The position numbers were made by a program, and so were the translations under genes. The notes under the pieces were generated by a model. It was not told the DNA's origin, ran no database searches, and saw nothing but the letters and a program-made list of their open reading frames with translations. Positions 1 through 13,882 of a stretch of 64,000 bases of DNA are shown in pieces. Origin of the DNA: Osedax fenrisi (Eukaryota; Annelida; Polychaeta; Sabellida; Siboglinidae); contig OZ025239.1 in NCBI GenBank assembly GCA_964019155.1, positions 95,399,795 to 95,463,794 on the forward strand, written 5' to 3'. Every line of letters starts with the position of its first letter. Within the stretch, counting starts at the first letter, position 1.

Positions 1-1080
1 ACTGTATTACCTAATGTATTACCTACTGTATTACCTACAGTATTACCTACTGTATTACCTACTGTATTACCTACTGTATTAGCTACTGTATTACCTACTG
101 TATTACCTACTGTATTACCTACTGTATTACCTACTGTATTACCTACTGTATTAGCTACTGTATTACCTACTGTATTACCTACTGTATTAGCTACTGTATT
201 AGCTACTGTATTACCTACTGTATTACCTACTGTATTAGCTACTGTATTAGCTACTGTATTACCTACTGTATTACCTACTGTATTAGCTACTGTATTAGCT
301 ACTGTATTACCTACTGTATTAGCTACTGTATTACCTACTGTATTAGCTACTGTATTACCTACTGTATTACCTACTGTATTACCTACTGTATTACCTACTG
401 TATTACCTACTGTATTACCTACTGTATTACCTACTGTATTACCTACTGTATTACCTACTGTATTAGCTACTGTATTAGCTACTGTATTACCTACTGTATT
501 ACCTACTGTATTAGCTACTGTATTACCTACTGTATTACCTAGTGTATTAGCTACTGTATTAGCTACTGTATTAGCTACTGTATTAGCTACTGTATTACCT
601 ACTGTATTACCTACTGTATTAGCTACTGTATTAGCTACTGTATTACCTACTGTATTACCTACTGTATTAGCTACTGTATTAGCTACTGTATTACCTACTG
701 TATTACCTACTGTATTAGCTACTGTATTAGCTACTGTATTACCTACTGTATTACCTACTGTATTAGCTACTGTATTACCTACTGTATTACTTACTGTATT
801 AGCTACTGTATTAGCTACTGTATTACCTACTGTATTAGCTACTGTATTACCTACTGTATTAGCTACTGTATTAGCTACTGTATTAGCTACTGTATTACCT
901 ACTGTATTACCTACTGTATTACCTACTGTATTAGCTACTGTATTAGCTACTGTATTACCTACTGTATTAGCTACTGTATTAGCTACTGTATTACCTACTG
1001 TATTAGCTACTGTATTACCTACTGTATTACCTACTGTATTACCTACTGTATTAGCTACTGTATTACCTAGTGTATTAGCT

Positions 1081-1850
1081 ACTGTATTAGCTACTGTATT
1101 ATCTACTGTATTACCTACTGTATTAGCTACTGTATTACCTACTGTATTAGCTACTGTATTACCTACTGTATTACCTACTGTATTACCTACTGTATTACCT
1201 ACTGTATTACCTACTGTATTACCTACTGTATTACCTACTGTATTATCTACTGTATTAGCTACTGTATTAGCTACTGTATTAGCTACTGTATTAGCTACTG
1301 TATTACCTACTGTATTACCTACTGTATTACCTACTGTATTAGCTACTGTATTACCTACTGTATTAGCTACTGTATTAGCTACTGTTTTACCTACTGTATT
1401 ACCTACTGTATTACCTACTGTATTACCTACTGTATTACCTACTGTATTACCTACTGTATTAGCTACTGTATTACCTACTGTATTAGCTACTGTATTAGCT
1501 ACTGTATTAGCTACTGTATTAGCTACTTTATTACCTACTGTATTACCTACTGTATTACCTACTGTATTACCTACTGTATTACCTACTGTATTAGCTACTG
1601 TATTAGCTACTGTATTACCTACTGTATTAGCTACTGTATTAGCTACTGTATTAGCTACTGTATTACCTACTGTATTACCTACTGTATTACCTACTGTATT
1701 AGCTACTGTATTAGCTACTGTATTACCTACTGTATTAGCTACTGTATTAGCTACTGTATTACCTACTGTATTAGCTACTGTATTACCTAGTGTATTAGCT
1801 ACTGTATTAGCTACTGTATTATCTACTGTATTACCTACTGTATTAGCTAC
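1081..1850 (+). repeat. Duplicated segment, 1,092-bp offset, copy 1
   Basis: The C/G unit order and rare units here recur 1,092 bp (91 units) downstream. Shared landmarks are a TTATCT unit at 1,237, a GTTTTA unit at 1,381, an ACTTTA unit at 1,525 and an AGTG unit at 1,789, matching 2,329, 2,473, 2,617 and 2,881. The match ends near 1,850, where a TTATCT unit faces a G-type unit in the other copy. One mismatch (TTATCT against C-type) is seen near the left edge. Edges were placed by eye. Confidence 0.85.
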
Positions 1851-2172
1851 TGTATTATCTACTGTATTAGCTACTGTATTAGCTACTGTATTAGCTACTG
1901 TATTAGCTACTGTATTACCTACTGTATTAGCTACTGTATTACCTACTGTATTAGCTACTGTATTACCTACTGTATTAGCTACTGTATTACCTAGTGTATT
2001 AGCTACTGTATTAGCTACTGTATTATCTACTGTATTACCTACTGTATTAGCTACTGTATTAGCTACTGTATTACCTACTGTATTACCTACTGTATTAGCT
2101 ACTGTATTACCTACTGTATTACCTACTGTATTACCTACTGTATTACCTACTGTATTACCTACTGTATTACCT

Positions 2173-2942
2173 ACTGTATTAGCTACTGTATTACCTACTG
2201 TATTACCTACTGTATTAGCTACTGTATTACCTACTGTATTAGCTACTGTATTACCTACTGTATTACCTACTGTATTACCTACTGTATTACCTACTGTATT
2301 ACCTACTGTATTACCTACTGTATTACCTACTGTATTATCTACTGTATTAGCTACTGTATTAGCTACTGTATTAGCTACTGTATTAGCTACTGTATTACCT
2401 ACTGTATTACCTACTGTATTACCTACTGTATTAGCTACTGTATTACCTACTGTATTAGCTACTGTATTAGCTACTGTTTTACCTACTGTATTACCTACTG
2501 TATTACCTACTGTATTACCTACTGTATTACCTACTGTATTACCTACTGTATTAGCTACTGTATTACCTACTGTATTAGCTACTGTATTAGCTACTGTATT
2601 AGCTACTGTATTAGCTACTTTATTACCTACTGTATTACCTACTGTATTACCTACTGTATTACCTACTGTATTACCTACTGTATTAGCTACTGTATTAGCT
2701 ACTGTATTACCTACTGTATTAGCTACTGTATTAGCTACTGTATTAGCTACTGTATTACCTACTGTATTACCTACTGTATTACCTACTGTATTAGCTACTG
2801 TATTAGCTACTGTATTACCTACTGTATTAGCTACTGTATTAGCTACTGTATTACCTACTGTATTAGCTACTGTATTACCTAGTGTATTAGCTACTGTATT
2901 AGCTACTGTATTATCTACTGTATTACCTACTGTATTAGCTAC
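2173..2942 (+). repeat. Duplicated segment, 1,092-bp offset, copy 2
   Basis: Second copy of the segment at about 1,081-1,850. It carries the GTTTTA unit at 2,473, the ACTTTA unit at 2,617 and the AGTG unit at 2,881 in the same order and spacing. About 320 bp of other satellite separates the two copies, so this is not a simple back-to-back duplication of the matching part. Confidence 0.85.
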
Positions 2943-5900
2943 TGTATTAGCTACTGTATTAGCTACTGTATTAGCTACTGTATTACCTACTGTATTACCT
3001 ACTGTATTACCTACTGTATTACCTACTGTATTACCTATTGTATTAGCTACTGTATTAGCTACTGTATTAGCTACTGTATTACCTACTGTATTACCTACTG
3101 TATTACCTACTGTATTACCTACTGTATTACCTACTGTATTACCTACTGTATTAGCTACTGTATTACCTACTGTATTACCTACTGTATTACCTACTGTATT
3201 AGCTACTGTATTAGCTACTGTATTACCTACTGTATTACCTACTGTATTAGCTACTGTATTACCTACTGTATTACCTACTGTATTAGCTACTGTATTACCT
3301 ACTGTATTACCTACTGTATTACCTACTGTATTACCTACTGTATTACCTACTGTATTACCTACTGTATTAGCTACTGTATTACCTACTGTATTACCTACTG
3401 TATTAGCTACTGTATTACCTACTGTATTACCTACTGTATTACCTACTCTATTACCTACTGTATTAGCTACTGTATTACCTAATGTATTAACTACTGTATT
3501 ACCTACAGTATTACCTACTGTATTAGCTACTGTATTAGCTAGTGTATTACCTACTGTATTAGCTACTGTATTAGCTAGTGTATTACCTACTGTATTAGCT
3601 ACTGTATTAGCTACTGTATTAGCTACTGTATTACCTACTGTATTAGCTACTGTATTAGCTACTGTATTACCTACTGTATTACCTACTGTATTACCTACTG
3701 TATTACCTACTGTATTACCTACTGTATTAGCTACTGTATTACCTACTGTATTAGCTACTGTATTACCTACTGTATTACCTACTGTATTACCTACTGTATT
3801 ACCTACTGTATTAGCTACTGTATTACCTAGTGTATTAGCTACTGTATTACCTACTGTATTACCTACTGTATTACCTACTGTATTAGCTACTGTATTAGCT
3901 ACTGTATTACCTACTGTATTACCTACTGTATTAGCTACTGTATTAGCTACTGTATTAGCTACTGTATTACCTACTGTATTACCTACTGTATTACCTACTG
4001 TATTAGCTAGTGTATTACCTACTGTATTAGCTACTGTATTAGCTACTGTATTAGCTACTGTATTACCTACTGTATTAGCTACTGTATTAGCTACTGTATT
4101 ACCTACTGTATTACCTACTGTATTAGCTACTGTATTAGCTACTGTATTAGCTACTGTATTAGCTACTGTATTAGCTACTGTATTACCTACTGTATTACCT
4201 ACTGTATTACCTACTGTATTACCTACTGTATTACCTACTGTATTACCTACTGTATTAGCTACTGTATTACCTACTGTATTACCTACTGTATTAGCTAGTG
4301 TATTACCTATTGTATTAGCTACTGTATTAGCTAGTGTATTACCTACTGTATTAGCTACTGTATTAGCTACTGTATTAGCTACTGTATTACCTACTGTATT
4401 AGCTACTGTATTAGCTACTGTATTACCTACTGTATTACCTACTGTATTAACTACTGTATTAGCTACTGTATTAGCTACTGTATTAGCTACTGTATTAGCT
4501 ACTGTATTACCTACTGTATTACCTACTGTATTACCTACTGTATTACCTACTGTATTACCTACTGTATTACCTACTGTATTAGCTACTGTATTACCTACTG
4601 TATTAGCTACTGTATTACCTACTGTATTACCTACTGTATTACCTACTGTATTACCTACTGTATTACCTACTGTATTAGCTACTGTATTAGCTACTGTATT
4701 AGCTACTGTATTAGCTACTGTATTAGCTACTGTATTACCTACTGTATTAGCTACTGTATTACCTACTGTATTACCTACTGTATTACCTACTGTATTACCT
4801 ACTGTATTAGCTACTGTATTACCTACTGTATTAGCTACTGTATTACCTACTGTATTACCTACTGTATTAGCTACTGTATTAGCTACTGTAATAGCTACTG
4901 TATTAGCTACTGTATTAGCTACTGTATTACCTACTGTATTAGCTACTGTATTAGCTACTGTATTAGCTACTGTATTAGCTACTGTATTAGCTACTGTATT
5001 ACCTACTGTATTACCTACTGTATTAGCTACTGTATTAGCTACTGTATTACCTACTGTATTACCTACTGTATTACCTACTGTATTAGCTACTGTATTACCT
5101 ACTGTATTAGCTACTGTATTAGCTACTGTATTACCTACTGTATTAGCTACTGTATTACCTACTGTATTACCTACTGTATTACCTACTGTATTACCTACTG
5201 TATTACCTACTGTATTAGCTACTGTATTAGCTACTGTATTAGCTACTGTATTAGCTACTGTATTAGCTACTGTATTACCTAATGTATTACCTACTGTATT
5301 ACCTACAGTATTACCTACTGTATTACCTACTGTATTACCTACTGTATTACCTACTGTATTAGCTACTGTATTAGCTAGTGTATTACCTACTGTATTAGCT
5401 ACTGTATTAGCTAGTGTATTACCTACTGTATTAGCTACTGTATTACCTACTGTATTAGCTACTGTATTAGCTACTGTATTAGCTACTGTATTACCTACTG
5501 TATTAGCTACTGTATTACCTACTGTATTAGCTACTGTATTACCTACTGTATTACCTACTGTATTACCTACTGTATTAGCTACTGTATTACCTACTGTATT
5601 ACCTAGTGTATTAGCTACTGTATTAGCTACTGTATTAGCTACTGTATTAGCTACTGTATTAGCTACTGTATTACCTACTGTATTACCTACTGTATTAGCT
5701 ACTGTATTAGCTACTGTATTACCTACTGTATTACCTACTGTATTAGCTACTGTATTAGCTACTGTATTACCTACTGTATTACCTACTGTATTACCTACTG
5801 TATTACCTACTGTATTACCTACTGTATTAGCTACTGTATTACCTAGTGTATTAGCTACTGTATTAGCTACTGTATTATCTACTGTATTACCTACTGTATT

Positions 5901-6528
5901 AGCTACTGTATTACCTACTGTATTAGCTACTGTATTACCTACTGTATTACCTACTGTATTACCTACTGTATTACCTACTGTATTACCTACTGTATTACCT
6001 ACTGTATTACCTACTGTATTACCTACTGTATTAGCTACTGTATTAGCTACTGTATTACCTACTGTATTATCTACTGTATTACCTACTGTATTACCTACTG
6101 TATTAGCTACTGTATTAGCTACTGTATTACCTACTGTATTAGCTACTGTATTACCTACTGTATTACCTACTGTATTACCTACTGTATTAGCTACTGTATT
6201 AGCTACTGTATTACCTACTGTATTACCTACTGTATTAGCTACTGTATTACCTACTGTATTACCTACTGTATTACCTACTGTATTACCTACTGTATTACCT
6301 AGTGTATTACCTACTGTATTACCTACTTTATTAGCTACTGTATTACCTACTGTATTACCTACTGTATTACCTACTGTATTACCTACTGTATTACCTACTG
6401 TATTACCTACTGTATTAGCTACTGTATTACCTACTGTATTAGCTACTGTATTACCTACTGTATTACCTACTGTATTACCTACTGTATTAGCTACTGTATT
6501 ACCTACTGTATTAGCTACTGTATTACCT

Positions 6529-6539
6529 CTGTATTACCT
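6529..6539 (+). repeat. 11-bp unit: one-base deletion and phase shift
   Basis: The A of ACTG is missing, so the junction reads CCTCTG instead of CCTACTG. Units before this point start at positions equal to 1 modulo 12, and after it at 0 modulo 12. In the plus strand this moves a Cys-Ile-Thr-Tyr frame into a Thr-Val-Leu-Pro frame, and it breaks the minus-strand Gly-Asn-Thr-Val frame. Confidence 0.97.
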
Positions 6540-7040
6540 ACTGTATTAGCTACTGTATTAGCTACTGTATTAGCTACTGTATTACCTACTGTATTACCTA
6601 CTGTATTAGCTACTGTATTACCTACTGTATTACCTACTGTATTACCTACTGTATTACCTACTGTATTACCTACTGTATTACCTACTGTATTACCTACTGT
6701 ATTACCTACTGTATTACCTACTGTATTACCTACTGTATTAGCTACTGTATTAGCTACTGTATTACCTACTGTATTACCTACTGTATTACCTACTGTATTA
6801 CCTACTGTATTACCTACTGTATTACCTACTGTATTAGCTACTGTATTAGCTACTGTATTACCTACTATATTAGCTACTATATTAGCTACTGTATTACCTA
6901 CTGTATTAGCTACTATATTAGCTACTGTATTACCTACTGTATTAGCTACTGTATTAGCTACTGTATTAGCTACTGTATTAGCTACTGTATTACCTACTGT
7001 ATTAGCTACTGTATTACCTACTGTATTAGCTACTGTATTA

Positions 7041-7540
7041 CATACTGTATTACCTACTGTATTACCTACTGTATTAGCTACTGTATTAGCTACTGTATTA
7101 GCTACTGTATTACCTACTGTATTAGCTACTGTATTACCTACTGTATTACCTACTGTATTACCTACTGTATTACGTACTGTATTAGCTACTGTATTACCTA
7201 CTGTATTAGCTACTGTATTAGCTAGTGTATTACCTACTGTATTACCTACTGTATTAGCTACTGTATTACCTACTGTATTAGCTACTGTATTACCTACTGT
7301 ATTACCTACTGTATTAGCTACTGTATTACCTACTGTATTAGCTACTGTATTACATACTGTATTACCTACTGTATTACCTACTGTATTAGCTACTGTATTA
7401 GCTACTGTATTAGCTACTGTATTACCTACTGTATTAGCTACTGTATTACCTACTGTATTACCTACTGTATTACCTATTGTATTACGTACTGTATTAGCTA
7501 CTGTATTACCTACTGTATTAGCTACTGTATTAGCTAGTGT
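7041..7540 (+). repeat. 312-bp sub-duplication inside the 5,363-bp block
   Basis: Three rare units repeat with a spacing of exactly 312 bp (26 units): TTACAT at 7,041 and 7,353, TTACGT at 7,173 and 7,485, and AGTG at 7,224 and 7,536. Since both members occur again in copy 2 of the 5,363-bp block (for example TTACGT near 12,536 and 12,848), the 312-bp event came before the 5,363-bp one. Confidence 0.85.
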
Positions 7541-8460
7541 ATTACCTACTGTATTACCTACTGTATTAGCTACTGTATTACCTACTGTATTAGCTACTGT
7601 ATTACCTAGTGTATTACCTACTGTATTACCTACTGTATTAGCTACTGTATTACCTACTGTATTAGCTACTGTATTACCTACTGTATTAGCTACTGTATTA
7701 GCTACTGTATTAGCTACTGTATTAGCTACTGTATTAGCTACTGTATTACCTACTGTATTAGCTACTGTATTACCTACTGTATTACCTACTGTATTACCTA
7801 CTGTATTACCTACTGTATTAGCTACTGTATTACCTACTGTATTACCTACTGTATTACCTACTGTATTACCTACTGTATTACCTACTGTATTACCTACTGT
7901 ATTAGCTACTGTATTAGCTACTGTATTAGCTACTGTATTACCTACTATATTACCTACTGTATTACCTACTGTATTACCTACTGTATTACCTACTGTATTA
8001 CCTACTGTATTACCTACTGTATTAGCTACTGTATTACCTACTGTATTACCTACTGTATTACCTACTGTATTAGCTACTGTATTACCTACTGTATTAGCTA
8101 CTGTATTACCTACTGTATTACCTACTGTATTACCTACTGTATTACCTACTGTATTAGCTACTGTATTAGCTACTGTATTAGCTACTGTATTACCTACTGT
8201 ATTACCTACTGTATTACCTACTGTATTACCTACTGTATTACCTACTGTATTACCTACTGTATTAGCTACTGTATTACCTAATGTATTACCTACTGTATTA
8301 GCTACTGTATTACCTACTGTATTACCTACTCTATTACCTACTGTATTAGCTACTGTATTACCTAATGTATTACCTACTGTATTACCTACTGTATTAGCTA
8401 CTGTATTACCTACTGTTTTACCTACTGTATTACCTACTGTATTAGCTACTGTATTAGCTA

Positions 8461-11400
8461 CTGTATTACCTACTGTATTACCTACTGTATTACCTACTGT
8501 ATTACCTACTGTATTAGCTACTGTATTACCTACTGTATTACCTACTGTATTACCTACTGTATTAGCTACTGTATTAGCTACTGTATTACCTACTGTATTA
8601 CCTACTGTATTAGCTACTGTATTACCTACTGTATTACCTACTGTATTAGCTACTGTATTACCTACTGTATTACCTACTGTATTACCTACTGTATTACCTA
8701 CTGTATTACCTACTGTATTACCTACTGTATTAGCTACTGTATTACCTACTGTATTACCTACTGTATTAGCTACTGTATTACCTACTGTATTACCTACTGT
8801 ATTACCTACTCTATTACCTACTGTATTAGCTACTGTATTACCTAATGTATTAACTACTGTATTACCTACAGTATTACCTACTGTATTAGCTACTGTATTA
8901 GCTAGTGTATTACCTACTGTATTAGCTACTGTATTAGCTAGTGTATTACCTACTGTATTAGCTACTGTATTAGCTACTGTATTAGCTACTGTATTACCTA
9001 CTGTATTAGCTACTGTATTAGCTACTGTATTACCTACTGTATTACCTACTGTATTACCTACTGTATTACCTACTGTATTACCTACTGTATTAGCTACTGT
9101 ATTACCTACTGTATTAGCTACTGTATTACCTACTGTATTACCTACTGTATTACCTACTGTATTACCTACTGTATTAGCTACTGTATTACCTAGTGTATTA
9201 GCTACTGTATTACCTACTGTATTACCTACTGTATTACCTACTGTATTAGCTACTGTATTAGCTACTGTATTACCTACTGTATTACCTACTGTATTAGCTA
9301 CTGTATTAGCTACTGTATTAGCTACTGTATTACCTACTGTATTACCTACTGTATTACCTACTGTATTAGCTAGTGTATTACCTACTGTATTAGCTACTGT
9401 ATTAGCTACTGTATTAGCTACTGTATTACCTACTGTATTAGCTACTGTATTAGCTACTGTATTACCTACTGTATTACCTACTGTATTAGCTACTGTATTA
9501 GCTACTGTATTAGCTACTGTATTAGCTACTGTATTAGCTACTGTATTACCTACTGTATTACCTACTGTATTACCTACTGTATTACCTACTGTATTACCTA
9601 CTGTATTACCTACTGTATTAGCTACTGTATTACCTACTGTATTACCTACTGTATTAGCTAGTGTATTACCTATTGTATTAGCTACTGTATTAGCTAGTGT
9701 ATTACCTACTGTATTAGCTACTGTATTAGCTACTGTATTAGCTACTGTATTACCTACTGTATTAGCTACTGTATTAGCTACTGTATTACCTACTGTATTA
9801 CCTACTGTATTAACTACTGTATTAGCTACTGTATTAGCTACTGTATTAGCTACTGTATTAGCTACTGTATTACCTACTGTATTACCTACTGTATTACCTA
9901 CTGTATTACCTACTGTATTACCTACTGTATTACCTACTGTATTAGCTACTGTATTACCTACTGTATTAGCTACTGTATTACCTACTGTATTACCTACTGT
10001 ATTACCTACTGTATTACCTACTGTATTACCTACTGTATTAGCTACTGTATTAGCTACTGTATTAGCTACTGTATTAGCTACTGTATTAGCTACTGTATTA
10101 CCTACTGTATTAGCTACTGTATTACCTACTGTATTACCTACTGTATTACCTACTGTATTACCTACTGTATTAGCTACTGTATTACCTACTGTATTAGCTA
10201 CTGTATTACCTACTGTATTACCTACTGTATTAGCTACTGTATTAGCTACTGTAATAGCTACTGTATTAGCTACTGTATTAGCTACTGTATTACCTACTGT
10301 ATTAGCTACTGTATTAGCTACTGTATTAGCTACTGTATTAGCTACTGTATTAGCTACTGTATTACCTACTGTATTACCTACTGTATTAGCTACTGTATTA
10401 GCTACTGTATTACCTACTGTATTACCTACTGTATTACCTACTGTATTAGCTACTGTATTACCTACTGTATTAGCTACTGTATTAGCTACTGTATTACCTA
10501 CTGTATTAGCTACTGTATTACCTACTGTATTACCTACTGTATTACCTACTGTATTACCTACTGTATTACCTACTGTATTAGCTACTGTATTAGCTACTGT
10601 ATTAGCTACTGTATTAGCTACTGTATTAGCTACTGTATTACCTAATGTATTACCTACTGTATTACCTACAGTATTACCTACTGTATTACCTACTGTATTA
10701 CCTACTGTATTACCTACTGTATTAGCTACTGTATTAGCTAGTGTATTACCTACTGTATTAGCTACTGTATTAGCTAGTGTATTACCTACTGTATTAGCTA
10801 CTGTATTACCTACTGTATTAGCTACTGTATTAGCTACTGTATTAGCTACTGTATTACCTACTGTATTAGCTACTGTATTACCTACTGTATTAGCTACTGT
10901 ATTACCTACTGTATTACCTACTGTATTACCTACTGTATTAGCTACTGTATTACCTACTGTATTACCTAGTGTATTAGCTACTGTATTAGCTACTGTATTA
11001 GCTACTGTATTAGCTACTGTATTAGCTACTGTATTACCTACTGTATTACCTACTGTATTAGCTACTGTATTAGCTACTGTATTACCTACTGTATTACCTA
11101 CTGTATTAGCTACTGTATTAGCTACTGTATTACCTACTGTATTACCTACTGTATTACCTACTGTATTACCTACTGTATTACCTACTGTATTAGCTACTGT
11201 ATTACCTAGTGTATTAGCTACTGTATTAGCTACTGTATTATCTACTGTATTACCTACTGTATTAGCTACTGTATTACCTACTGTATTAGCTACTGTATTA
11301 CCTACTGTATTACCTACTGTATTACCTACTGTATTACCTACTGTATTACCTACTGTATTACCTACTGTATTACCTACTGTATTACCTACTGTATTAGCTA

Positions 11401-13882
11401 CTGTATTAGCTACTGTATTACCTACTGTATTATCTACTGTATTACCTACTGTATTACCTACTGTATTAGCTACTGTATTAGCTACTGTATTACCTACTGT
11501 ATTAGCTACTGTATTACCTACTGTATTACCTACTGTATTACCTACTGTATTAGCTACTGTATTAGCTACTGTATTACCTACTGTATTACCTACTGTATTA
11601 GCTACTGTATTACCTACTGTATTACCTACTGTATTACCTACTGTATTACCTACTGTATTACCTAGTGTATTACCTACTGTATTACCTACTTTATTAGCTA
11701 CTGTATTACCTACTGTATTACCTACTGTATTACCTACTGTATTACCTACTGTATTACCTACTGTATTACCTACTGTATTAGCTACTGTATTACCTACTGT
11801 ATTAGCTACTGTATTACCTACTGTATTACCTACTGTATTACCTACTGTATTAGCTACTGTATTACCTACTGTATTAGCTACTGTATTACCTCTGTATTAC
11901 CTACTGTATTAGCTACTGTATTAGCTACTGTATTAGCTACTGTATTACCTACTGTATTACCTACTGTATTAGCTACTGTATTACCTACTGTATTACCTAC
12001 TGTATTACCTACTGTATTACCTACTGTATTACCTACTGTATTACCTACTGTATTACCTACTGTATTACCTACTGTATTACCTACTGTATTACCTACTGTA
12101 TTAGCTACTGTATTAGCTACTGTATTACCTACTGTATTACCTACTGTATTACCTACTGTATTACCTACTGTATTACCTACTGTATTACCTACTGTATTAG
12201 CTACTGTATTAGCTACTGTATTACCTACTATATTAGCTACTATATTAGCTACTGTATTACCTACTGTATTAGCTACTATATTAGCTACTGTATTACCTAC
12301 TGTATTAGCTACTGTATTAGCTACTGTATTAGCTACTGTATTAGCTACTGTATTACCTACTGTATTAGCTACTGTATTACCTACTGTATTAGCTACTGTA
12401 TTACATACTGTATTACCTACTGTATTACCTACTGTATTAGCTACTGTATTAGCTACTGTATTAGCTACTGTATTACCTACTGTATTAGCTACTGTATTAC
12501 CTACTGTATTACCTACTGTATTACCTACTGTATTACGTACTGTATTAGCTACTGTATTACCTACTGTATTAGCTACTGTATTAGCTAGTGTATTACCTAC
12601 TGTATTACCTACTGTATTAGCTACTGTATTACCTACTGTATTAGCTACTGTATTACCTACTGTATTACCTACTGTATTAGCTACTGTATTACCTACTGTA
12701 TTAGCTACTGTATTACATACTGTATTACCTACTGTATTACCTACTGTATTAGCTACTGTATTAGCTACTGTATTAGCTACTGTATTACCTACTGTATTAG
12801 CTACTGTATTACCTACTGTATTACCTACTGTATTACCTATTGTATTACGTACTGTATTAGCTACTGTATTACCTACTGTATTAGCTACTGTATTAGCTAG
12901 TGTATTACCTACTGTATTACCTACTGTATTAGCTACTGTATTACCTACTGTATTAGCTACTGTATTACCTAGTGTATTACCTACTGTATTACCTACTGTA
13001 TTAGCTACTGTATTACCTACTGTATTAGCTACTGTATTACCTACTGTATTAGCTACTGTATTAGCTACTGTATTAGCTACTGTATTAGCTACTGTATTAG
13101 CTACTGTATTACCTACTGTATTAGCTACTGTATTACCTACTGTATTACCTACTGTATTACCTACTGTATTACCTACTGTATTAGCTACTGTATTACCTAC
13201 TGTATTACCTACTGTATTACCTACTGTATTACCTACTGTATTACCTACTGTATTACCTACTGTATTAGCTACTGTATTAGCTACTGTATTAGCTACTGTA
13301 TTACCTACTATATTACCTACTGTATTACCTACTGTATTACCTACTGTATTACCTACTGTATTACCTACTGTATTACCTACTGTATTAGCTACTGTATTAC
13401 CTACTGTATTACCTACTGTATTACCTACTGTATTAGCTACTGTATTACCTACTGTATTAGCTACTGTATTACCTACTGTATTACCTACTGTATTACCTAC
13501 TGTATTACCTACTGTATTAGCTACTGTATTAGCTACTGTATTAGCTACTGTATTACCTACTGTATTACCTACTGTATTACCTACTGTATTACCTACTGTA
13601 TTACCTACTGTATTACCTACTGTATTAGCTACTGTATTACCTAATGTATTACCTACTGTATTAGCTACTGTATTACCTACTGTATTACCTACTCTATTAC
13701 CTACTGTATTAGCTACTGTATTACCTAATGTATTACCTACTGTATTACCTACTGTATTAGCTACTGTATTACCTACTGTTTTACCTACTGTATTACCTAC
13801 TGTATTAGCTACTGTATTAGCTACTGTATTACCTACTGTATTACCTACTGTATTACCTACTGTATTACCTACTGTATTACCT
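8461..13882 (+). repeat. 5,363-bp block, tandem copy 2
   Basis: Second copy of the block at about 3,098-8,460. The unit code stays in step with copy 1 until about 13,882, where six C-type units in a row face four followed by a G-type in copy 1. The apparent lack of divergence across about 5.4 kb points to a very recent event in the genome, or to an assembly duplication; the sequence alone cannot separate these. Confidence 0.92.
11892..11902 (+). repeat. 11-bp unit: duplicate of the deletion at 6,529
   Basis: This is the same missing A, 5,363 bp after the one at 6,529 and in the same neighbourhood of unit types. It was therefore copied with the block rather than arising anew. Unit starts move from 0 to 11 modulo 12. 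Confidence 0.97.

Larger units (their letters stand above)
3098..8460 (+). repeat. 5,363-bp block, tandem copy 1
   Basis: This block is followed directly by a second copy at an offset of 5,363 bp (447 units minus one base, because one unit inside has 11 bp). Diagnostic units in copy 1 and their partners: ACTCTA 3,445/8,808; AATG with TTAACT 3,481/8,844; TTAACT 4,441/9,804; AATG 5,281/10,644; AGTG 6,301/11,664; ACTTTA 6,325/11,688; 11-bp unit 6,529/11,892; ACTATA 6,864/12,227; GTTTTA 8,412/13,775. I found no difference at the points I compared. Matching runs on past the nominal end, to about 8,519 against 13,882, leaving about 60 bp of shared sequence at the junction. Confidence 0.93.

Noticed and set aside
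1..6528. Plus-strand open frames coding Thr-Val-Leu-Pro/Ala or Cys-Ile-Thr/Ser-Tyr repeats
   Set aside because: They arise only because the unit is a multiple of three. No start codon was found in these frames, the Cys-Ile frame is stopped at every AGTG or AATG unit, and elsewhere the Thr-Val frame is stopped by TATAAC units (about 18,912, 54,011, 58,643, 60,538 and 62,841).
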